A stretch of 11,425 nucleotides of DNA from Gallionella sp. UBA6045. Its GTDB lineage: Bacteria > Pseudomonadota > Gammaproteobacteria > Burkholderiales > Gallionellaceae. Below the pieces are notes generated by a model that was given only the letters and a program-made list of their open reading frames with translations, did not search any database and was not told where the DNA came from. Positions 7,301 through 11,425 of the stretch are shown here, piece by piece. The stretch's first letter is position 1. Each line of letters begins with the position of its first letter. Made by a program: the position numbers and the translations under genes. Where the stretch lies: assembly GCA_002429165.1 (NCBI GenBank), contig DIYV01000193.1, positions 1 to 11,425 of the forward strand, in the 5' to 3' direction.

Positions 7301-7614
7301 GCATACCCAGACATAAAATCCAATTCGCCGGTAACTTTCTTGACGGGAACGACCATCTGGGGTGGCATGGATGTCTTTGGGATTTTACCGGCAAAACTTT
7401 TGTCCTGGATGAGGCCGTTTTTTTCCAGTTCTTCAAACATCTCCACCAGGTTGGCTCGCATACTGGGCGCGGCGCGTTTGCTGATTTCGCCGAAAGATGA
7501 GATTCCGTCCACCATCGACAAGGCGCGTTTAATGTCGCCGGAAAGATGCGAAGTCCGGCTTTGCACCTGATCCTCGCCTTTGCTGGTCCTGACAAAAATT
7601 GTTTTATTGTCCAT
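4330..7614 (-). CDS. Nucleotide cyclase-transmembrane-AsmA-like fusion protein
   Basis: A 1094-residue open frame. Domains in order: a helical, winged-helix-like domain (about 1-72, with LSMVDGISSFGEIS and ending NGLIQDK); a long Glu/Lys/Arg/Ala coiled coil (115-318) containing a 43-residue tandem repeat; a class III adenylate/guanylate cyclase domain (about 328-500) with metal-binding D336 (FFDVVGYT) and D378 (LDTGDG) and GDGINDAQR carrying D439, N442 and R446; a low-complexity linker (505-615); a second charged helix (617-672); one transmembrane segment (697-723); and an AsmA-like domain (724-1094). RVPRKPFAWGK before the membrane segment predicts N-inside, C-outside, so the cyclase is cytoplasmic and the AsmA part periplasmic. 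The canonical adenine-selecting lysine position is L374. The ATG at 7614 follows GGAG by one base, a poor ribosome site, but the frame closes upstream with no alternative start. It may make a cyclic nucleotide in response to envelope or lipid state; that is inference. No partner gene is adjacent. Confidence 0.88.
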   Translation of the reverse strand: MDNKTIFVRTSKGEDQVQSRTSHLSGDIKRALSMVDGISSFGEISKRAAPSMRANLVEMFEELEKNGLIQDKSFAGKIPKTSMPPQMVVPVKKVTGELDFMSGYAASSRQAPTAGQAEKLRAEAEEKSKREIEAEKIKAQQEAEAILRKAEDEARLRLVAAEKERKEAEVTRLKAEQEAKRVRDELEAAKQKAGQEARLRLEAAERERKEAEAARVKAEQEAKRVRDELEAARQKAEQETRLRLEAAERERKEAEAVRVKAEQEVKAEQEAARVKAEQEAKARIEAETREQARIKSEEEAAKAREAADMARIEAEKQMLNTATTTRSTSATVLFFDVVGYTKQSVSKQIEIKNQFNQLVSECLKTHNTGEYIILDTGDGAAIGFLQYPEDALEVAVLFRKAAMANRHLDYPDLKVRIGIHLGPVNIAKDMNGRSNMVGDGINDAQRVMSFASVDRIYISRAYYDYVSRLNDEYADMFRYRGMQADKHGREHSVYELIDSSAEGILLQRAGDTDEESQPNLFSFDSFQFEQPPSTSGPQEKQPTNKNSSAKVSPAAAKQDAFAFESFNIDEPVSPVGPQKVKQPGEAAIPTHPADTSKHVERSATPPVASETAGHKPGKENINKERKEREAQARIAEEARTKEMANAQAKVWAEAEQRALEAAKANAARVAHQAGLPPETAPVAAARVPRKPFAWGKLGTVVIMLGTFLLVLLVGVLFVVPYFLPMRDYMPKVQQLLSDELHQPVHLGYLSGRILPSPRLDLGEIYIGNAKQFQAATAQINFDIMGLFGDNKPIDSVDFQGVKVRGIALRDAAAWLQKLAGDKQYPVNRMTISQGTLDADVFQLTGVEGELNFSPAGKFTHAKLSANSGKYTMGIDTAPGDKLMAAITVRGSALPLLPNWTFDELDAKGEINSDELLISDYEAKILGGNLQGKARVDWHSGWRAEGVLNAKNIVMKDLSKLLDGNVDGSAHFKMNSKDLAGLTDSAEMEGSFTSTIGLISGMDIVATARTRSRENLPGGRTHYDGLRGDFNYASDAYHFTQVKIDAGVLNANATFDINKQQLSGKMKVNLALHDVITTDLKLGGAIDDPTLVYAP
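5881..6054 (-). repeat. Duplicated 18-residue motif in the linker of the cyclase-AsmA protein
   Basis: Residues 521-538 (FSFDSFQFEQPPSTSGPQ, 6001-6054) and 561-578 (FAFESFNIDEPVSPVGPQ, 5881-5934) match at 9 of 18 positions, with mostly conservative differences. They are 40 residues apart in an otherwise disordered, Pro/Ser/Lys-rich linker between the cyclase and the membrane segment. The aromatic-acidic FxF[DE]SF core resembles a short binding motif. I do not recognise it. Confidence 0.6.
6823..7158 (-). repeat. 129-bp in-frame tandem repeat encoding coiled coil
   Basis: Two full units and a partial third encode near-identical 43-residue blocks: residues 153-195 (7030-7158), 196-238 (6901-7029) and 239-264 (6823-6900). 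Each block runs [E][AT]RLRL, AAE[RK]ERKEAE, KAEQEAKRVRDELEAA and QKA. Identity is high at the DNA level as well, pointing to recent duplication or ongoing recombination. The period is a multiple of three, so copy-number change would alter coiled-coil length without breaking the frame. Confidence 0.9.
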
Positions 7615-7918
7615 GCTCCATTCTAACTGATAGCGTGTTTGAAATACGATATTAAATCATTTCTTTACGGGTGTTCGTGGTGCATGCAACCAGTTATTGC
7701 TCAGCCTCACGGTCGTCATATGTCTTATTCAAAATCCCGGCAATTTTAATTTACACTTCCGCGCCTGCCAAGTTTGTTGCGCCATGTTCACCGGGCTATC
7801 CCGCCCGATGTTCCGAAACCGCATTAAACATGCCGCATGCCAATCCAGCCCACGGCTGACGCAAACTCTGCAAAGCGGACACAGAACGCGCAATCCAACG
7901 CGGAATGACTAATTGAGG
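7615..7918. other. Gene-free stretch upstream of the cyclase-AsmA gene and tRNA-Asn
   Basis: I find no credible gene here. The longest open frame (7697-7912, plus, 71 codons) has no ribosome site and no recognisable protein features. One small hairpin is visible: CGGGC (7792-7796) with GCCCG (7803-7807). The promoter of the cyclase-AsmA gene should lie at the left end, reading leftwards, but no convincing -35/-10 pair can be named. Confidence 0.5.
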
Positions 7919-7947
7919 TTGACCGAACATGGCAAAATCACTATCAT
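7919..7947 (+). promoter_or_regulatory. Predicted sigma70 promoter of tRNA-Asn
   Basis: TTGACC (7919-7924) and TATCAT (7942-7947) are separated by exactly 17 bases. The downstream discriminator GCGCACC is GC-rich, as is usual for stringently controlled stable-RNA promoters. Transcription would begin near 7954, eight or so bases before the mature tRNA 5' end. Confidence 0.8.
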
Positions 7948-7961
7948 GCGCACCTCTTCAT

Positions 7962-8037
7962 TCCCTGATAGCTCAGTTGGTAGAGCGACGGACTGTTAAT
8001 CCGCAGGTCCCTGGTTCGAGTCCAGGTCGGGGAGCCA
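7962..8037 (+). tRNA. tRNA-Asn (anticodon GUU)
   Basis: A complete 76-base tRNA. The acceptor stem TCCCTGA pairs with TCGGGGA (one G-U pair), followed by discriminator G and an encoded CCA. The D stem is GCTC/GAGC, the anticodon loop CTGTTAA carries GTT at 7995-7997, and the T arm contains GGTTCGAGTCC. It is a single-gene unit with its own promoter and terminator. I found no second copy of its 3' end in the window that would mark an integrated element. Confidence 0.99.
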
Positions 8038-8049
8038 AAGAATTCTAAG

Positions 8050-8073
8050 GGTTGCAGCGATGCAGCCTTTTTT
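8050..8073 (+). terminator. Rho-independent terminator of tRNA-Asn
   Basis: GGTTGCA (8050-8056) pairs with TGCAGCC (8061-8067), seven pairs with one G-U, around a GCGA (GNRA-type) tetraloop. Six T residues follow at 8068-8073. It lies 12 bases after the CCA end. Confidence 0.93.
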
Positions 8074-8237
8074 ATTTCCGGTCTGATTTTTACGCCAAGC
8101 CGGTATAGGAATACCCGCTCACGGTATGGATTTTACGGTCAATATAGCACCACTTCCGGCGCTCTAAAAGAAAACCGCCGGCTTTCTCTGCACCAGCGGT
8201 GCATAATTAATTAGTGCGAAGTCGCCCTTCTAAAGCA

Positions 8238-8259
8238 TCGGCTGACGACACACAGCCGA
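8238..8259 (-). terminator. Possible terminator hairpin of the universal stress protein gene
   Basis: Seventeen bases after the stress-protein stop, a 7-bp stem forms between TCGGCTG (8238-8244) and CAGCCGA (8253-8259) with an eight-base loop. On the minus strand it is followed by TGCTTTA, a weak U-tract. Another perfect stem, TGCACC/GGTGCA (8189-8203), lies further on without a T-run. The remaining bases between the tRNA terminator and 8275 hold no gene I can support. Confidence 0.4.
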
Positions 8260-8275
8260 AATCCAATAATTGAGT

Positions 8276-8737
8276 TTACTGTAATGCGGAACTCAAATCT
8301 GCGTGAACCATCAACACCGGAACAGATGCCCCGCGCACCACTTCCTCCGCGACACTGCCCATCAGCATACGGTTTATGCCGGAACGTCCATGTGTGCCGA
8401 TAACGATCAAATCGGCTTTCCAATTATTCGCCTCGCCCTCGATTACTCTGGAGATGCGCTCACCGGATGCCTCCAGCAGCGATGTTTCCGCCGTCATGCC
8501 TGACTGATGCACTTCTTCTGCGGCCTGCGCCAGAGTGCGTTCGCCGGTCTGACGCACCGCCTCAAGCAGCGCGGAATAATCGATAAAGGTGTAGCTGGTA
8601 GCATCCAGTGCGTAAGATTCCTCGACAACATAAACCAAACGCAATTTGGCTTTACCCCCCGACAGCTTGACAGCTTCCTGTAACGCACGCTTGGCAGTCG
8701 CACTGCCATCGACCGGAACCAGAATACGTTGGTACAT
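8276..8737 (-). CDS. UspA-family universal stress protein
   Basis: A single-domain 153-residue cytoplasmic protein of typical UspA length. It starts MYQRILVPVDGS with D10 at the nucleotide-binding site. It ends with the complete ATP-binding signature G-2x-G-9x-G-S (GTHGRSGINRMLMGS, G114, G117, G127, S128), so it should be of the ATP-binding UspFG/MJ0577 type rather than the non-binding UspA type. It probably dimerises and supports survival under starvation or stress; the exact role is unknown. The ATG at 8735-8737 has a strong ribosome site (GGGAGG). It is transcribed alone, from an AT-rich upstream region containing a promoter candidate and an inverted repeat. Confidence 0.95.
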   Translation of the reverse strand: MYQRILVPVDGSATAKRALQEAVKLSGGKAKLRLVYVVEESYALDATSYTFIDYSALLEAVRQTGERTLAQAAEEVHQSGMTAETSLLEASGERISRVIEGEANNWKADLIVIGTHGRSGINRMLMGSVAEEVVRGASVPVLMVHADLSSALQ

Positions 8738-8796
8738 GATCGCCTCCCGCCAGAAGAATTAGAGGTTTGGGTGATAAAAACCCAACTTCGGAAATT

Positions 8797-8824
8797 AATA
8801 TATGCTCTTCAAGAAAAAAATCAA
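8797..8824 (-). promoter_or_regulatory. Candidate promoter of the universal stress protein gene
   Basis: On the minus strand TTGATT (8819-8824) and TATATT (8797-8802) are 16 bases apart, within a very AT-rich stretch. The leader of about 55 bases would contain a small hairpin, TTGGGT (8767-8772) with ACCCAA (8780-8785). Confidence 0.4.
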
Positions 8825-8846
8825 AGTATTAAATTACGCATATATT
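8797..8846. repeat. 9-bp inverted repeat bracketing the stress-gene promoter
   Basis: AATATATGC (8797-8805) and GCATATATT (8838-8846) are perfect inverted copies with 32 bases between. One arm overlaps the proposed -10 and the other lies just upstream of the proposed -35, an arrangement seen for paired operator half-sites. The arms are AT-rich, so chance is a real alternative. Confidence 0.4.
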
Positions 8847-9085
8847 CCCGGTAAAGATTGGACTTCCCGGATGGTCAATTTTATTGTTTGGCACGCTTGA
8901 AGTCTGTGATGTCAAAAAATGGGACGTTTTGTAACCAGTGTATCCTCGGAAATACTTATGGTTACCGGGTTTGAAACCGTATTTGGTTGTGCGGCCAACT
9001 CTTGAATGCTCGCAACTGTGTTTCTGCGGTTCTTGCAAGACCGTGAAGGCCGCACGATGATATGTGAATTGCATGCTGTGTGGCA
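8847..9085. other. Gene-free, dyad-rich stretch between usp and the ccm terminator
   Basis: No supportable coding sequence lies here. Several inverted repeats are visible: GTAACCA (8931-8937) with TGGTTAC (8959-8965), enclosing GTAT/ATAC; the palindrome GGTTTGAAACC (8968-8978); GTGCGGCC (8989-8996) with GGCCGCAC (9048-9055); and inside that loop CGGTTCTTGCAAGACCG (9027-9043), nearly self-complementary. The function is unknown. A structured small RNA or a regulator-binding region is possible, but no clear promoter directs transcription through it. Confidence 0.35.
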
Positions 9086-9121
9086 AACAAAAACGGCATC
9101 TGATCGTCCGATCAGATGCCG
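9086..9121 (-). terminator. Rho-independent terminator of the ccm operon
   Basis: A perfect 13-bp stem, CGGCATCTGATCG (9094-9106) with CGATCAGATGCCG (9109-9121), is followed on the minus strand by TTTTTGTTT. It begins 22 bases after the ccmI stop. The T-run is on one side only, so it terminates leftward transcription. Confidence 0.93.
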
Positions 9122-9143
9122 CGATAGCAGACTGTCCGGGAAG

Positions 9144-10400
9144 CTATGGCATGACGGAATCGATCACAATGTTCAAACCTTTGGCCCCCGGTTTGATGGT
9201 TGCGGTCAATCCCTGCAGGTCGCCGGCTTGCGCAATCGGCGAGCCGGACTTTGACACCCGTGCCACCACCACGACTTGTGCAAAGCCGGACAGTTTGAGT
9301 TGTGGCTGCATCGCCATGCTGTCATCCAGGGTGAATTTTAACGGCAGATCCTTTACCTGTTTGCGCATCACCGCCAGCGGCATTTTCGGACCCTGTGCGG
9401 CACGAGCGAGAATGAACACGGTATCGTCCGGTGAAACTTTGCCCGCCAGTGCGCGGCTCAGCGATACCTTGCCGGAAATGGCAGTTGCCGAATTCCGGGC
9501 TGACTTTGCGGTGGCTTTTGACGTCAGCTGCGCAAGTATTTTCTTGCCTCCCGGCTGTTTGACAAGCAGTTCGGCCGCCCGCTTGAGGCCGCCAACGTAT
9601 ACCTGAGCGTCCGCAGTGCCAGGTCCAAGCTGGTCGACCAGAGCTTGCCAGCGGGTCATCGCAGTAGCGTAATCACCCCGTTCCATCGCCGCGGAACCGG
9701 CCAGCGCAAGCGCTGTGTTGTTGGTGGGATCCAACTCCAACGACTTGCCGATCATCTTGGTCACTTCATCATTTTGCAGGGTTTGACCATGCGCCATCGC
9801 ATATACATCGGCATAATTTGCCCACAACTGGGCCTCATTCGGCACCAGAATAACGAGGCGCTCATATGCTTTGGCGGCATCAGGAAAACGCTTCTGTTCG
9901 GTGTAGGTGCGGGCCAGCATCCACCAGTCACTCGGGTCACTGGAATTCCGCTGCACTTTCTTTTCCAGCCTTTGCAGCGCCTCTGCCGAATGAACGACGC
10001 CTTCGGCATCGGCCACAATCATGTCCTGGGGCGACAATGCGTCAAGATTTCCCAATGTAAGATAAAGCGACACGCTGACCACCGGAAGCAGTACTGCCAA
10101 CACGATCGCCAGCACTCTGGCCGGGTTGCGCGGCGGTTTTGCGGCAGGCTGTTCGGTGATCTTGACTTCTTCTACCAGCCGGGATTGCAATTCGCTCCTG
10201 CCTTGGTCGTAAGCTTCCTGGGTCAACAAGCCGTTGTGCAAATCGACCTCGAGCTCTGCCGTCTGATCGCGCAGAATGTCCAGATTCGCGGCATCCCGCA
10301 ACACATCGTTGGCGGATGAAGCTTTACGCCACAACGGCAAGGCAACAAAAAGAACTGCGACCAGCGATAACGCTGCGCAGAGTATCCAGAATAAAATCAT
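9144..10400 (-). CDS. ccmI: Cytochrome c maturation protein CcmI (CycH)
   Basis: CcmI chaperones apocytochrome c to the CcmF/CcmH haem lyase complex at the periplasmic face of the inner membrane. The 418-residue protein has the family layout: transmembrane helix 1 (about 3-23), a cytoplasmic loop with LRDQTAELEVDLHNGLL (43-59), transmembrane helix 2 (about 94-117), TPR-like helices (about 140-270), and a C-terminal beta domain (about 308-418) with PDDTVFILARAAQGPKMPLAV and LDDSMAM motifs. Length is normal. Its ATG overlaps the ccmH stop by four bases (ATGA) and has no clear ribosome site, so translation is probably coupled. It is the last gene of the operon. Confidence 0.96.
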   Translation of the reverse strand: MILFWILCAALSLVAVLFVALPLWRKASSANDVLRDAANLDILRDQTAELEVDLHNGLLTQEAYDQGRSELQSRLVEEVKITEQPAAKPPRNPARVLAIVLAVLLPVVSVSLYLTLGNLDALSPQDMIVADAEGVVHSAEALQRLEKKVQRNSSDPSDWWMLARTYTEQKRFPDAAKAYERLVILVPNEAQLWANYADVYAMAHGQTLQNDEVTKMIGKSLELDPTNNTALALAGSAAMERGDYATAMTRWQALVDQLGPGTADAQVYVGGLKRAAELLVKQPGGKKILAQLTSKATAKSARNSATAISGKVSLSRALAGKVSPDDTVFILARAAQGPKMPLAVMRKQVKDLPLKFTLDDSMAMQPQLKLSGFAQVVVVARVSKSGSPIAQAGDLQGLTATIKPGAKGLNIVIDSVMP

Positions 10401-10864
10401 GTTTGTGGGTCTTTCGGTTCGTTTAGCAATGCTGCCGCGCGTTGCGCTTCTTCGGCGGACAGTTGAACTTCGGGGGCTGCATTTTTACGCTTGCGCAGTT
10501 GGTATACCAAACCGGCCAAACCCATCAGCAGCAAGGCGAACGGGCCATACCAGAGCAATATCGTATATCTTTTCATCGGCGGGTCGAACAGCACGAAATC
10601 GCCATATTTTGAAACCAGGAAATCAATAATCTGCTGGTCGGTCATGCCCTGCTTCATTTTCTCGCGCACTTCCTGGCGCAGATCCTTTGCAAGATCTGCG
10701 CGCGAACTCGCCAGTGACTCGTTCTGACAAACCAGACAACGCAGATTTTGCGCAAGGTTGACCATGCGTTGTTCCAGCACCGGGTCTTCAGCCATATCTT
10801 TTGCCTGACCGGCGTAAGAAAAAGCCGGCAACAAACTGATCAGTAGTATCAATAGATATTTCAT
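10397..10864 (-). CDS. ccmH: Cytochrome c maturation thioredoxin-like protein CcmH
   Basis: A 155-residue membrane-anchored protein that reduces the haem-binding CXXCH cysteines of apocytochrome c as part of the haem lyase complex. It has a signal peptide (1-18, ending SYA), the diagnostic LRCLVCQN motif with redox cysteines C43 and C46, and the KYGDFVLFDPP segment (86-96). A transmembrane helix (about 103-121) is followed by a positively charged cytoplasmic tail. This is the short single-domain form, with the CcmI function encoded separately downstream. It overlaps ccmG and ccmI by four bases each. Confidence 0.97.
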   Translation of the reverse strand: MKYLLILLISLLPAFSYAGQAKDMAEDPVLEQRMVNLAQNLRCLVCQNESLASSRADLAKDLRQEVREKMKQGMTDQQIIDFLVSKYGDFVLFDPPMKRYTILLWYGPFALLLMGLAGLVYQLRKRKNAAPEVQLSAEEAQRAAALLNEPKDPQT

Positions 10865-11385
10865 TTCGCTTGCAGCTCCGCAACCAGGGGAAGGATTTTT
10901 TGTTGCAGACTTTCATGGGTGATTGCGCCAATCTGCTTGTAGCGAATCACACCCTGTTTGTCGATGACATAGGTTTCAGGCACGCCATACACGCCGTAAT
11001 CGATTCCGACACGTCCGTTGGCGTCCGTGGCAACAAGTGTGTAAGGGTCGCCGCCTTCGCGCAACCACGCTTCGCCATCCGCGTTCTTGTCCTTGTAATC
11101 CAGACCATAGATGGGCACGATGTTCTGCTGCGACAGCGCCATCAGAACAGGGTGTTCCTCACGGCAGGAAACACACCAGGATGCCCACACGTTAAGCAGC
11201 CAGACCTGCCCCTTCATGTCCTGCGACGAAAATTGTTTGGCAGGGCTATATAACTGGGGCAGCGTGAATGCCGGTGCAGGCTTGTTTATCAGTGGTGAGG
11301 GTATTTCATGCGGATTCAGCCCCAATCCGATGTACAGGAATGCCGCCAACACTACAAAAGCAACAAATGGCCAGAAGCGCATCAT
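10861..11385 (-). CDS. ccmG: Thiol:disulfide interchange protein CcmG/DsbE
   Basis: A periplasmic, membrane-tethered thioredoxin-fold reductant that passes electrons from the inner-membrane reductase to CcmH or apocytochrome c. The 174 residues start with an uncleaved signal anchor (about 5-23). The family segment NKPAPAFTLPQL (34-45) follows, then the active site WASWCVSC (C71, C74), an acidic GLDYKDK segment (94-100), and the cis-proline loop GVYGVPETYV (P136). Length is typical. Two adjacent ATG codons (11383-11385 and 11380-11382) could start it. The first is chosen because it overlaps the stop of the preceding frame in the tight operon style. An AAGG 11 bases upstream is a weak ribosome site. 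Confidence 0.96.
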   Translation of the reverse strand: MMRFWPFVAFVVLAAFLYIGLGLNPHEIPSPLINKPAPAFTLPQLYSPAKQFSSQDMKGQVWLLNVWASWCVSCREEHPVLMALSQQNIVPIYGLDYKDKNADGEAWLREGGDPYTLVATDANGRVGIDYGVYGVPETYVIDKQGVIRYKQIGAITHESLQQKILPLVAELQAK

Positions 11386-11425
11386 GATGCGCCGCCTTGT
11401 GTTGCCATACGCCCACCGACTGGCA
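11382..11425 (-). CDS. ccmF: Probable C-terminal end of haem lyase CcmF (cut by window edge)
   Basis: Upstream of ccmG an open frame runs from the window edge to a TGA at 11382-11384 that overlaps the ccmG ATG. The 13 visible residues (PVGGRMATQGGAS) fit the GG-x-x-A turn seen near the C-terminus of CcmF, and ccmF directly precedes ccmG in most System I operons. The call rests mainly on position, since too little is visible for a domain assignment. Confidence 0.5.
   Translation of the reverse strand, partial: PVGGRMATQGGAS

Noticed and set aside
6560..7570. 336-codon Ser/Ala-rich open frame on the plus strand
   Set aside because: It is a mirror of the Glu/Lys/Ala coiled-coil repeat and cyclase coding region on the minus strand. 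Its apparent repeats are the complement of the 129-bp repeat.
7604..7621. Five-codon frame (ATG GAG CAT GGA CAA TAA) overlapping the start of the cyclase-AsmA gene on the minus strand
   Set aside because: It could be a regulatory mini-ORF, but it has no ribosome site of its own and such short frames arise by chance.
7697..7912. 71-codon open frame upstream of tRNA-Asn
   Set aside because: It has no ribosome site and no protein-like features, and it ends just before the tRNA promoter.
7962..8275. tRNA-Asn as an integration site for a mobile element
   Set aside because: No integrase gene, no repeated tRNA 3' end and no change of gene content next to it in the window.
8890..8906. TTGGCACG followed by TTGAAG, resembling a sigma54 -24/-12 promoter
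   Set aside because: The -24 half is good, but the -12 GC is replaced by GT at the required spacing, and no gene follows on that strand.

Overview
The window looks like a chromosomal segment of a betaproteobacterium. The class Ib aspartate aminotransferase next to uvrB, the separate ccmG-ccmH-ccmI run and the protein sequences themselves suggest the Nitrosomonadales/Gallionellaceae neighbourhood. That placement is inference from protein style; no marker gene settles it. I see no insertion sequence, integrase, phage gene or CRISPR array. Most genes are housekeeping, but one long gene has an uncommon architecture.

Layout. Positions 1-371 (minus) hold the 5' end of uvrB with its own sigma70-type promoter. 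Upstream on the same strand is a two-gene signalling unit: a soluble CBS-domain histidine kinase (1473-2801) followed after 15 bases by a protein with two receiver domains and no output domain (543-1457). Divergent from the kinase is the aminotransferase gene (2996-4189, plus). It converges on a 1094-codon gene (4330-7614, minus) across a short junction packed with hairpins.

The 1094-residue protein is the most unusual item. In order it has an N-terminal helical/winged-helix-like domain, a long repetitive coiled coil, a class III nucleotide cyclase domain, a low-complexity linker carrying a duplicated 18-residue motif, a second charged helical stretch, one transmembrane segment and a C-terminal AsmA-like domain predicted to be periplasmic. 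In effect a cytoplasmic cyclase module has been placed in front of the signal anchor of an AsmA-type envelope protein. The cyclase keeps both metal aspartates and the transition-state Asn and Arg, but has Leu where canonical adenylate cyclases carry the adenine-recognising Lys.

A gene-free stretch then leads to tRNA-Asn(GUU) at 7962-8037, with a clear promoter and a textbook terminator. Next is a universal stress protein gene (8276-8737, minus) and a second gene-free, dyad-rich stretch. The rest of the window is the 3' end of a cytochrome c maturation operon on the minus strand: the last codons of a probable ccmF, then ccmG, ccmH and ccmI. Each pair overlaps by a few bases, and a 13-bp-stem terminator closes the operon. 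These genes deliver reductant and apocytochrome for periplasmic haem attachment, so the organism makes c-type cytochromes by System I.

The kinase/receiver pair and the cyclase-AsmA gene are all signalling genes flanking aspC. Nothing in the sequence links them functionally.
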